Below, piece by piece: positions 1 through 5,758 of a stretch of 24,329 nt of DNA. The translations under genes and the position numbers were made by a program. Location of the stretch: assembly GCA_938044045.1 (NCBI GenBank), contig CALIQN010000054.1, positions 1 through 24,329 on the forward strand. Reading direction: 5' to 3'. Origin of the DNA: an uncultured Peptococcaceae bacterium (lineage in GTDB: Bacteria; Bacillota; Peptococcia; Peptococcales; Peptococcaceae). The stretch's first letter is position 1, and every line of letters starts with the position of its first letter. The notes below the pieces were generated by a model, which was not told the DNA's origin, searched no databases, and worked only from the letters and a program-made list of their open reading frames with translations.

Positions 1-86
1 CTGAGCTACAAATATTCTTTGAATATATCGAGGCTAACAAACAAAATCTTTTTGATCTCTGTGGATTGAGAGGGGAGCTTAGTTAG
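1..86 (+). CDS. C-terminal fragment of an upstream phage gene
   Basis: The third reading frame is open from the window edge to a TAG at 84-86 and encodes about 27 residues ending in CGLRGELS. The other two frames hit stops earlier, and this stop sits 1 nt before the next ATG, the tight spacing seen throughout this strand. It is therefore most likely the tail of a real early gene. Too little is visible to name a family. Confidence 0.55.
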   Translation, partial: ELQIFFEYIEANKQNLFDLCGLRGELS

Positions 87-87
87 G

Positions 88-516
88 ATGAAATTAACCC
101 TGAACATTGAGCCTAAGCCTCAATCACGGCCAAGGTTTGCAAGACGTGGGAATTTTACCACGACTTACGAAGATAAGGGCATGAAAGCATGGCGCAATAG
201 TTGCCAGTTACTCATTGCTAATCAGTACATGGGGCAGTCAATACTTGAGGGAGCTTTGAGGGTACGGCTTAGATTTTACATCAAGCCTCCTCAGTACATC
301 TCTAAGGTCAAGAAATATCATCAGGCTCTCATTGATGAGGTTATACCAGTAGACAAAAAACCTGACATTGATAACTATGAGAAAGCTCTTTATGACAGCA
401 TGTCAGGGATTGTATTTAAAGATGATGGACAGATAGCTTTGCATGATGTAGGCAAATTTTACAGCCTAAATCCTAGGATAGAAATAGAAATTGAGGGGAT
501 AAGATGGAATGGCTAA
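88..516 (+). CDS. rusA: RusA-family Holliday junction resolvase
   Basis: A 142-aa protein of the RusA family of phage crossover-junction endodeoxyribonucleases, which cut four-way DNA junctions during phage recombination and clear branches before packaging. The N-terminus (residues 7-20, EPKPQSRPRFARRG) is the usual P-x-x-RPR start. The hallmark KPDIDN motif is at 91-96, with acidic D93 and D95, and a second acidic pair DDG is at 112-114. These match the metal-binding aspartates known for Escherichia coli RusA. Length is normal for the family (about 120-145 aa). It overlaps the next gene by 13 nt, so the two are probably translated together. It lies in the early/middle cluster, as RusA genes usually do in Gram-positive temperate phages. 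Family call is firm; the activity is inferred from conserved residues. Confidence 0.92.
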   Translation: MKLTLNIEPKPQSRPRFARRGNFTTTYEDKGMKAWRNSCQLLIANQYMGQSILEGALRVRLRFYIKPPQYISKVKKYHQALIDEVIPVDKKPDIDNYEKALYDSMSGIVFKDDGQIALHDVGKFYSLNPRIEIEIEGIRWNG

Positions 517-812
517 CAGATAATATAGATCACCCCATTATATGTATTGTATTTTTCTTGGCCGGTCTTATTTTGGGTAATATTGAACCATTCAAAAAAC
601 CGCCTGAAACTAGCAAACAACCCATAATAATTTATAAGGTTGATAATGCTGGATCAGGAATACATGGGAAAATCAGTGATAAAGAAATCATAGAGGGGCG
701 CTATACTGTCACAGTGCCCTCTTTAGGGAAATTCTTAGTGACCAAGGAACAATATGAGAGTATCAGAGTAGGTGACGAAATCCCTGACTATTTGAAGAAA
801 AGAGGTAATTAA
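504..812 (+). CDS. DUF1372 family phage protein with one membrane segment
   Basis: A 102-aa protein that matches, from memory of the family, DUF1372 of streptococcal phages. The signature VDNAGSGIHGKISDKE is at about 46-61, followed by a GRYTVTVP strand and the tail RVGDEIPDYL. Residues about 11-26 (PIICIVFFLAGLILGN) form a single hydrophobic helix, so the N-terminus probably sits in the membrane with a small soluble domain outside it. The start overlaps the rusA end in another frame. Function is unknown. A second, broken copy of its C-terminal tail lies at 1256-1300, after the next gene. Confidence 0.85.
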   Translation: MEWLTDNIDHPIICIVFFLAGLILGNIEPFKKPPETSKQPIIIYKVDNAGSGIHGKISDKEIIEGRYTVTVPSLGKFLVTKEQYESIRVGDEIPDYLKKRGN

Positions 813-813
813 G

Positions 814-1245
814 ATGACCAAAACTATTGAAATACCAGATTGGTGCTCCATGTGGGGCAGCAAAGATGAGCGTTATGGCTCACTAGAAGAACTGAAAGAG
901 TTGTTACTCTATAAGCGTATTGTGAAGTGGGACAAAGACCACCTGGAACTTGAGGACGGGACAAAGGTCACTATTGAAATGTCAGAAAGTGATTGCTGTG
1001 CCTCAGCAGGTGGAGAGTTCAAGAATGTCACACTAGACGCAGTCATTACTGATGTAAAAATCGGAGAACCCACAAAATTTGACAATGGGGACGGAACCAC
1101 TTGTGAGAATACGGTCACTATTTACCACAATCAAAATCCAATAGCTTTGGCAGAATGTGAGGCTGATGATGGCAATGGTGGCTATTACTACAGTGTAGGG
1201 TCGCTAGTTATTGGTAAAATCCACTTTCCAGTAGTAGAGGCGTAG
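814..1245 (+). CDS. Small phage accessory protein, DUF7448-like
   Basis: A 143-aa soluble protein with a central ESDCCASAGG motif (about 58-67, paired cysteines) and a LDAVITDVKI strand. This pattern resembles the DUF7448 domain of phage accessory proteins; the family call is from memory and moderate. It begins with WCSMWGSKDERYGSLEELKELL and is acidic. The ATG is 1 nt after the preceding stop region, with a GAGG ribosome site in the end of that gene. The gene is flanked by an intact DUF1372 gene and a DUF1372 C-terminal remnant, which suggests it was inserted into this locus as an accessory cassette. No catalytic role can be assigned. Confidence 0.75.
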   Translation: MTKTIEIPDWCSMWGSKDERYGSLEELKELLLYKRIVKWDKDHLELEDGTKVTIEMSESDCCASAGGEFKNVTLDAVITDVKIGEPTKFDNGDGTTCENTVTIYHNQNPIALAECEADDGNGGYYYSVGSLVIGKIHFPVVEA

Positions 1246-1255
1246 GAGGCCAATT

Positions 1256-1300
1256 GAGAAAATCAGAGTAGGTGATGACATGCCTACACATTTGAAATAA
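1256..1300 (+). pseudogene. Remnant of a second DUF1372 gene (C-terminal tail only)
   Basis: The frame from 1256 reads EKIRVGDDMPTHLK then TAA, closely matching the intact DUF1372 C-terminus (ESIRVGDEIPDYLK, from nt 756). About 32 of 42 bases match. It has no start codon and no upstream domain, so it is a fossil of a duplicated or recombined gene. Confidence 0.75.
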
Positions 1301-1311
1301 AGGAGCAAAAA

Positions 1312-1647
1312 ATGGCAACTAATATGGAGTTATTAGTAAATAGAGTTGAGAACTGGGCGAAAGAAAGAGGGTTAGATAACTCAGATAATAGCACAGCTCA
1401 AGCATTAAAATTATTTGAGGAGGCTGGAGAATTAGCCCAGGCACATCTCAAAAATCGTGAGAACGAGGGCATGGACGCTGTAGGAGATATTTTGGTAGTA
1501 TTAACTATCTATTGTCAACAAAGAGGCTGGTCTATCTCTGAGTGTTTTCAAATGGCATGGGATGAAATTAAGAACCGAAAAGGTAAAATGGTCAATGGTT
1601 CTTATGTCAAAGAGCAAGATTTGAGAGGTGATGTAGATGGACTATAA
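1312..1647 (+). CDS. MazG-like nucleotide pyrophosphohydrolase
   Basis: A 111-aa all-alpha NTP pyrophosphohydrolase of the MazG-like type. The metal-binding helix pair is visible: KLFEEAGEL at 33-41 (E36, E37, E40) and DAVGDILVVL at 55-64 (D55, D59). These coordinate magnesium and hydrolyse nucleoside triphosphates to monophosphate and pyrophosphate in characterised relatives. Phage copies are thought to clean the nucleotide pool or lower host (p)ppGpp signalling; which applies here cannot be told. The ATG follows a clear AAAGGAG site. The 3' end overlaps the HTH gene by 11 nt. Length fits the small single-domain class. Confidence 0.88.
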   Translation: MATNMELLVNRVENWAKERGLDNSDNSTAQALKLFEEAGELAQAHLKNRENEGMDAVGDILVVLTIYCQQRGWSISECFQMAWDEIKNRKGKMVNGSYVKEQDLRGDVDGL

Positions 1648-1870
1648 AAAACCATTGTCAAAAAATCAGCTTGAGCGCTTTGCTTTTATGCTAAGACATA
1701 AACGACTAGAGAGAGGCTTGACGATTGCTGACCTAGCAGAAAAACTTGGTTATTCAGAGTCAAGTATCTCATACTGGGAGAATAAGAAGAAAAAACCTAA
1801 TTTATACAAAGTTGAGGATGTGGCTAGTTTCTTTGGGTTACCACTAAATATCTTGATAGGAGAGGAATAA
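1637..1870 (+). CDS. XRE-family (Cro/CI-like) helix-turn-helix protein
   Basis: A 77-aa single-domain DNA-binding protein. The HTH_3 fold is plain: TIADLAEKLG (about 29-38) as helix 2 and SESSISYWENKKKKP (about 40-54) as recognition helix and following turn, ending with the usual FFGLPLNILI helix. The start lies inside the MazG-like gene, with a GAGAGGTGA ribosome site in that gene's end, so the two are coupled. It lies far from any lysogeny switch visible here, with no neighbouring divergent promoter, so it is more likely an accessory regulator of the middle or late region than the CI repressor. Its operator is not identifiable. Confidence 0.88.
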   Translation: MDYKKPLSKNQLERFAFMLRHKRLERGLTIADLAEKLGYSESSISYWENKKKKPNLYKVEDVASFFGLPLNILIGEE

Positions 1871-1875
1871 GAGAA

Positions 1876-2406
1876 ATGAATAAACAGGAATTGATTGAGA
1901 GAATTGAAACTATGCCAAATAATACTGGTTTTATCAGACCAAAGATTGACAAGAATTTAGTTTTAGGTTTAGTCAGAGAATTAGACGAACCGCAAAAGGT
2001 CAAAGTATCTGAGGAAGAAGAAAAATTTCTTAAAACGTTTGATTTTAATTGTGAAAATGATGTTACAACAGCTTTATATCATATTTCAAGAACGGGCTGG
2101 GGTTATCACTTAACGGATAAAGACGGCACAGAATTAAAACACTTGACGAGAGAAGTTAGGCTGTTTAAAAACAGAAAAAGATTGATAGAAGCTATACTTT
2201 ACGGCTACGAAGTTGATAAAGAAAAAAGGTATCTGGTGAAATTAAAAGCAGTAGAACAGTATCTAGTAAGTATTAAAGATGAGAATTTCTTAGGATTTTT
2301 ACAAAGCAGATTAAGAAGTAAATTCACCCGAAAAGAATTAGAAAAAGCTGGTTTTGGCTGGGTGTTTGATTGCCCAGGTATTGAGATTGAGGAGATTATA
2401 GAATGA
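1876..2406 (+). CDS. DUF1642 family phage protein
   Basis: A 176-aa protein recognised as DUF1642 by its C-terminal signature FTRKELEKAGFGWVFDCPG (about 150-168) and the charged N-terminal block MNKQELIERIETMPNN. The family is common in streptococcal and lactococcal phage early regions and has no known function. The protein is very lysine/glutamate rich, with no membrane segment. It is preceded by an AGGAG-type site at the end of the HTH gene, and its stop overlaps the next ATG in an ATGA junction, so it belongs to the same translational chain. Confidence 0.85.
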   Translation: MNKQELIERIETMPNNTGFIRPKIDKNLVLGLVRELDEPQKVKVSEEEEKFLKTFDFNCENDVTTALYHISRTGWGYHLTDKDGTELKHLTREVRLFKNRKRLIEAILYGYEVDKEKRYLVKLKAVEQYLVSIKDENFLGFLQSRLRSKFTRKELEKAGFGWVFDCPGIEIEEIIE

Positions 2407-2564
2407 AAGACTTTATTTTAGCTATCAATAATTTAAAAATTGATATTATAAACAACTCAGATAAGCTAGACAGCTATGAGCTAGGAAATATCAAGAGCCA
2501 TGCAAGGGATTTATATGAGAGCCTTGTATGGTTGCAGTGTATGGCAGAGGAGGCAGGAAAATGA
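2403..2564 (+). CDS. Small unknown phage protein (53 aa)
   Basis: An ATG overlapping the DUF1642 stop (ATGA, 2403-2406) opens a 53-codon frame, MKDFILAINN to MAEEAGK, ending at a TGA that overlaps the next ATG in the same ATGA fashion. A GAGGAG site precedes it by about 8 nt. The two clean ATGA junctions and the site make it a real gene despite its size. The predicted protein is helical and mildly acidic, with no motif I recognise. Confidence 0.75.
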   Translation: MKDFILAINNLKIDIINNSDKLDSYELGNIKSHARDLYESLVWLQCMAEEAGK

Positions 2565-2830
2565 GACCTAAAAAATACCCGTATTCAGGAGTTGCAAAAA
2601 CAAAGAAAACAACTAAAGAAGATAAGCTAGAGCTGGTGGTCTTTCCTAATGTTTCATTAAGAAAAGACATGCTCAAACATGTATTTTCAGTTGTTAAAAA
2701 TCATGACAATACTACCATCATTTATTTCAGGATCTCTAATTTTATGGGACTTTTTGGATACGAGGAACAAAAAGTAAAAGTCAATTTGAGTTATGAAGAA
2801 ACTACAAAAATTTTGAATGAGTTAAACTAA
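2561..2830 (+). CDS. Small unknown phage protein (89 aa)
   Basis: An 89-aa basic protein starting MRPKKYPYSG. A longer frame could begin upstream at 2528, but the 2561 ATG overlaps the previous stop (ATGA) and has an AGAGGAGG site 8-10 nt ahead, so this start is preferred. The N-terminal 22 residues are rich in lysine; the rest alternates hydrophobic and polar residues (LELVVFPNV, NTTIIYFRIS, VKVNLSYEE), suggesting a small alpha/beta fold. No family recognised. Confidence 0.75.
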   Translation: MRPKKYPYSGVAKTKKTTKEDKLELVVFPNVSLRKDMLKHVFSVVKNHDNTTIIYFRISNFMGLFGYEEQKVKVNLSYEETTKILNELN

Positions 2831-2844
2831 AGGAGAGGTAGAGA

Positions 2845-3297
2845 GTGAGCAGAGCTAAAGAACTCTTGACAGAGTTACAGAGCTTGGACATGGACATCCA
2901 GAGCCGTATAGATGAAATCAATGAGCTTGAGGCTGGCCTACTCTCAAGCCCTAAATGGACTGATGTAAAAGTCCAAAGTGGCCAAGTTAAAAAAATTGAT
3001 GATGTGTATGCTCAACTAATCACTATGAAACAAGAAATAGAACATGACATTAAAGAAATCATAGATAGAAAGTTAGAACTGAGCAGGCTAATAAATAAGC
3101 TATCAAATCCAAAGTATAGGACAGTATTAAGGATGACATACATAAATAAAATGTATGTAGATGACATCTGTGACAGCCTTGGTGGTATCAGTTCGCCTAC
3201 TTACTACAGACTTAAAAAACAGGCAATAAAAGAGCTTGACAGTATTCTTAGCGAATTGATAGTAAATGATAGTGATTGTACAGGCATGAAGTTTTAA
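2845..3297 (+). CDS. DUF1492/ArpU-like putative late transcription regulator
   Basis: A 150-aa protein with a long N-terminal coiled-coil-like region (about 1-86) and a C-terminal sigma-70 region-4-like HTH (about 88-135: NPKYRTVLRMTYINKMYVDDICDSLG, then PTYYRLKKQAIKEL). This is the DUF1492 type seen in streptococcal phages and related in layout to ArpU/RinA activators that switch on late genes. The start is GTG with AAAGGAGAGG ahead. Its position as the last gene before the terminase genes is where such activators lie in Gram-positive phages. The regulatory role is inferred from family and position; the target promoter is not identified. Confidence 0.82.
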   Translation: MSRAKELLTELQSLDMDIQSRIDEINELEAGLLSSPKWTDVKVQSGQVKKIDDVYAQLITMKQEIEHDIKEIIDRKLELSRLINKLSNPKYRTVLRMTYINKMYVDDICDSLGGISSPTYYRLKKQAIKELDSILSELIVNDSDCTGMKF

Positions 3298-3300
3298 ATC

Positions 3301-3309
3301 TGATAAAAT
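3301..3309 (+). promoter_or_regulatory. Candidate extended -10 promoter element
   Basis: TGATAAAAT fits the extended -10 form TGnTAnAAT used by streptococcal vegetative polymerase without a strong -35. It sits right after the stop of the putative late regulator and could start transcription of the structured RNA block. No well-spaced -35 is present, and the match overlaps the 5' end of the RNA fold, so support is weak. Confidence 0.25.
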
Positions 3310-3454
3310 GATAGTGTCAAATGCTGAAAAGGTTTGATATTATCTCCTTATGTTTTTGAGGCTACGGCCTCTTATGGTAGTGGTAAAGGTTACGGTAAAC
3401 CTCTAAAAATGTTGCTCCTACGGTTTGCCTCTGGTTCAATTCCAGGCGCTATCT
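3310..3454 (+). ncRNA. Structured RNA with tRNA-like ends (about 145 nt)
   Basis: A 7-bp acceptor-like stem pairs GATAGTG (3310-3316) with CGCTATC (3447-3453), one G-T wobble. Just inside the left arm, TCAAA (3317-3321) pairs with TTTGA (3333-3337). Just inside the right arm is a consensus tRNA T-arm: CTGG (3431-3434), loop TTCAATT, CCAG (3442-3445), with the B-box-like GGTTCAATTCC. Instead of one anticodon arm there are about 92 nt, including a hairpin GAGGC-TACG-GCCTC (3358-3371) whose C(UACG)G loop is an extra-stable tetraloop type. A 79-nt alternative starting at GGTAGTG (3376) can also pair with the same 3' arm but gives no good anticodon arm. It could be a decayed tRNA or a real tRNA-like RNA. 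No protein frame covers it. Confidence 0.45.
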
Positions 3455-3457
3455 TAA

Positions 3458-3520
3458 TGACTACACAAAATAAAAAACAAATGTAGTATCTATCAGTTTG
3501 CAAGGATGTAGTCACCTTGC
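3458..3520 (+). other. Hairpin with loop complementary to upstream segment (possible pseudoknot)
   Basis: GCAAGG (3500-3505) pairs perfectly with CCTTGC (3515-3520) around a 9-nt loop. Loop bases TGTAGTCA (3507-3514) are the exact reverse complement of TGACTACA (3458-3465), allowing an 8-bp pseudoknot. A competing TGTAGT at 3482-3487 could also pair with the same segment. Confidence 0.45.
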
Positions 3521-3527
3521 ATTTTGA

Positions 3528-3601
3528 GGGAACGTAGCTCAGTTGGCAGAGCTTTTGATAATTACTTCAAAAGGTCGCAGGTTCGAGTCCTGTCGTTCCC
3601 A
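3528..3601 (+). tRNA. tRNA-like gene with abnormal 8-nt anticodon loop
   Basis: The cloverleaf is clear: acceptor GGGAACG (3528-3534) with CGTTCCC (3594-3600), D-arm GCTC/GAGC around AGTTGGCA, and a T-arm with loop TTCGAGT (3582-3588) and stem 3577-3581/3589-3593. The anticodon stem TTTGA/TCAAA (3554-3558/3567-3571), extendable to 6 bp, encloses eight bases, TAATTACT. No U sits at the position expected for U33, so no anticodon can be assigned with confidence. CCA is not encoded. It is either a degenerate or non-decoding tRNA or a tRNA mimic. Confidence 0.65.
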
Positions 3602-3604
3602 TTA

Positions 3605-3683
3605 TATCTCTGTGAGTAGCTATCACAATAGGGGTATAGGGCGGTAATTAGATTTAGGCTAATTAACCTGTAGGACAGAGATA
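3605..3683 (+). other. 79-nt RNA domain closed by a 9-bp stem
   Basis: TATCTCTGT (3605-3613) pairs perfectly with ACAGAGATA (3675-3683). Inside, TAATTAG (3645-3651) pairs with CTAATTA (3659-3665) around ATTTAGG, extended by GG/CC across one bulged A. It begins 3 nt after the tRNA-like gene. No protein frame is credible here. Function unknown; it may be a packaging-site (cos/pac) element in DNA or a regulatory RNA. Confidence 0.45.
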
Positions 3684-3706
3684 AAGTAGCGCTATATAAG
3701 GCTCTG

Positions 3707-3723
3707 GTGGGGGAGGCACCCAC
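3707..3723 (+). other. GC-rich hairpin upstream of the terminase genes
   Basis: GTGGG (3707-3711) pairs with CCCAC (3719-3723) around a purine-rich loop GGAGGCA, 12 nt before the terminator stem. In an AT-rich genome this G-run stands out. It may be part of the terminator leader or of the DNA end recognised by terminase. Confidence 0.35.
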
Positions 3724-3735
3724 TTACCGCATACA

Positions 3736-3758
3736 GTCACTCATTGAGTGGCTTTTTT
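3736..3758 (+). terminator. Rho-independent terminator before the terminase genes
   Basis: GTCACTC (3736-3742) pairs with GAGTGGC (3746-3752), one G-T wobble, loop ATT, followed by six Ts (3753-3758). It ends the early/RNA transcription unit or acts as the site of antitermination. Its position also argues against starting the terminase small subunit at the in-frame upstream codon at 3707. Confidence 0.75.
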
Positions 3759-3793
3759 ATATTTTACCAATTAAACAAAGCAGGGAGGAGGGC

Positions 3794-4480
3794 ATGGCTA
3801 ATAGTGAACTAGCGAGAAAAGATTATCAAAAAGGTATGAAGTATAAAGACATTGCTGACAAGTATAATGTCTCTATCAATACCGTTAAATCTTGGCAACG
3901 TAGACATGGATGGACACGAAATAAAAAGGGTGCACCCAAAAAGTCAAGAGGTGCACCTATTGGGAATAAGAACGCAGTAGGACATGGAGCGCCTAAAGGT
4001 AACTCAAATGCTGTCACACATGGTCTAAGGAGACGCTTTCTCCCTGAGGGTCTATCTGAGATTATAGAGGAAGTTAAGAGCATGAGTCCTATTGACATCC
4101 TTTGGGAAAATATCACGCTTACTTATGCAACCTTATTACATGCTCAGCGTATTTTGTATGTGCAAGACATTGAGGACACTACTACCATGCTTATTGCAAG
4201 CACAGCTAAAGGTAGTGAGAATTATGAGGTTCATACATCATGGGATAAGCAAAGTAGAGCCATCACAGCGATAGCAAGAGCTCAGGCTGAACTCAGAGGC
4301 ATGATAAAGACTTATGATGAGCTTACACGCTCTCCACTGGTCACAGAGGAGCAGCGTTTGAGGATTGATAACCTCAAGGCACAGTTAGGATCTAATGATG
4401 AAGATGATACAGTCATAACTGGATTTACATTTGATAGGAGTGAGTACAATGGTAACACTGAACCTAGCCAAATTGATTAA
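3794..4480 (+). CDS. terS: Terminase small subunit
   Basis: A 228-aa DNA-packaging protein that recognises the phage DNA end and recruits the large subunit. The N-terminal HTH is visible: YQKGMKYKDIADKYNVSIN then TVKSWQRRHGW (about 10-40). It is followed by a basic GAPIGNKNAVGHGAPKGNSNAVTHG linker (about 53-77) typical of Gram-positive TerS proteins, then a helical oligomerisation region and an acidic tail. The ATG at 3794 has GGGAGGAGG ahead of it; the longer in-frame extension back to 3707 runs through the terminator at 3736-3758 and is rejected. It overlaps the large-subunit gene by 32 nt. Whether this phage uses cos or headful packaging cannot be read from the protein. Confidence 0.9.
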   Translation: MANSELARKDYQKGMKYKDIADKYNVSINTVKSWQRRHGWTRNKKGAPKKSRGAPIGNKNAVGHGAPKGNSNAVTHGLRRRFLPEGLSEIIEEVKSMSPIDILWENITLTYATLLHAQRILYVQDIEDTTTMLIASTAKGSENYEVHTSWDKQSRAITAIARAQAELRGMIKTYDELTRSPLVTEEQRLRIDNLKAQLGSNDEDDTVITGFTFDRSEYNGNTEPSQID

Positions 4481-5747
4481 CCCAGTATTTGATGATGTCC
4501 TATATACAACTAAGAGCCATGTAGTGCTCAAGGGTGGCCGTGCCTCTACTAAGTCATCAGTAGTATCTATTGATCTTGTCAATGACTTTATCAATGACCC
4601 AATGGGTAATGTGGTAGTCTTACGCAAAGTAGGCAAGTACTTGAGAATGTCAGTATATGAGCAAATTAGATGGGCTATCTATGAGATGGGCTTAGCTAAC
4701 CAGTTTAAATTTGGCAAATCTCCCTTACAGATAACTCATATCAAGACAGGAACGGCTTTTTATTTCTACGGTGTAGATGACCCTATGAAACTCAAGTCAC
4801 AGAAAATAGCTAAAGGCTATGTCATGGCTGTATGGTTTGAGGAGCTTGCTGAGTTCGCAGGTCGTGAGGATATTGACATAGTTGAGGATACTTTCATCCG
4901 TCAAGAGCTCCCAAACGGTAAAGAGGTAAAGGTCTATTTCACTTATAACCCTCCACGCAATCCCTATGACTGGATAAATGAGTGGGTAGCTGAAAAAGCT
5001 AGTGACCCTACATACATGATACATCATAGCACCTACCTTGATGATAGACTAGGCTTTTTGTCTAGGCAAATGATTGAGAAGATAGAGCGCTATAAAGAGA
5101 CTGACCCTGACTACTACAGATGGATGTATTTAGGAGAGGTCATCGGTCTTGGTAATCATGTTTATAACATGAGCTATTTTAAACCACTACAGAGCCTCCC
5201 TGAGGATGATAAGCTGATAGGCATATCATTTGCCATGGATACTGGACACCAGCAATCAGCTACAACCTGTGGAGCTTATGGGCTCACAGCTAAGGGTAAG
5301 GTCATCCTATTAGATACTTTTTACTATAGCCCAGCTGGAAAGACCATCAAAAAGGCACCTAGTGAGCTCTCTGTGATGATACATGATTTTATAGACAGCG
5401 TCATGAAACAGTACAGAGTACCTAAACTCAAGATGACTATAGATAGTGCGGAGGGAGCTTTGAGAAATCAATACTTTAGAGATTATGGAGAACGCTGGCA
5501 CCCAGTTGCTAAGAAGAAAAACCAGACCATGATTGACATGGTTATCAGTTTATTAGCTGAGGGGCGTTTTTATTACCTTGATACTGAAAATAACAGGGTA
5601 TTCATTGAGGAGCATAAGATGTACCGATATGATGACAAGACCATCAATACTGATGACCCTAAAGTCATCAAAGAGGATGACCATACAGTAGATGGTTTCA
5701 AGTATTTTGTCCTAGATAACGCTAGAGAGTTAAATCTAAAAGCCTAA
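4449..5747 (+). CDS. terL: Terminase large subunit (ATPase/nuclease)
   Basis: A 432-aa packaging motor protein of the PBSX-type terminase family. The N-terminal ATPase has Walker A GGRASTKS at 29-36 and Walker B VMAVWFEE at 125-132. The C-terminal RNase H-like nuclease has aspartates D264 (FAMDTGHQ), D332 (MTIDSAEG) and D415 (HTVDGFKY). Both halves look intact. The ATG at 4449 is preferred over an upstream TTG because GGAG lies 8 nt before it; translation is coupled to the small subunit by overlap. It docks on the portal to drive DNA into the prohead and cuts at the end of packaging. Length is usual for the family. Confidence 0.95.
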   Translation: MVTLNLAKLINPVFDDVLYTTKSHVVLKGGRASTKSSVVSIDLVNDFINDPMGNVVVLRKVGKYLRMSVYEQIRWAIYEMGLANQFKFGKSPLQITHIKTGTAFYFYGVDDPMKLKSQKIAKGYVMAVWFEELAEFAGREDIDIVEDTFIRQELPNGKEVKVYFTYNPPRNPYDWINEWVAEKASDPTYMIHHSTYLDDRLGFLSRQMIEKIERYKETDPDYYRWMYLGEVIGLGNHVYNMSYFKPLQSLPEDDKLIGISFAMDTGHQQSATTCGAYGLTAKGKVILLDTFYYSPAGKTIKKAPSELSVMIHDFIDSVMKQYRVPKLKMTIDSAEGALRNQYFRDYGERWHPVAKKKNQTMIDMVISLLAEGRFYYLDTENNRVFIEEHKMYRYDDKTINTDDPKVIKEDDHTVDGFKYFVLDNARELNLKA

Positions 5748-5758
5748 AGGAGCTAGTA

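Noticed and set aside
2528..2560. Upstream start for the 89-aa unknown protein
   Set aside because: The 2561 ATG overlaps the real stop of the 53-aa gene and has a strong AGAGGAGG site.
3376..3454. A normal 79-nt tRNA starting at GGTAGTG
   Set aside because: The acceptor can pair with wobbles and the T-arm is good, but no 5-bp anticodon stem with a 7-nt loop can be drawn, and the D-arm is only about 3 bp.
3707..3793. N-terminal extension of the small terminase
   Set aside because: It runs through a terminator hairpin and T run (3736-3758), and a better ATG with GGGAGGAGG lies at 3794.
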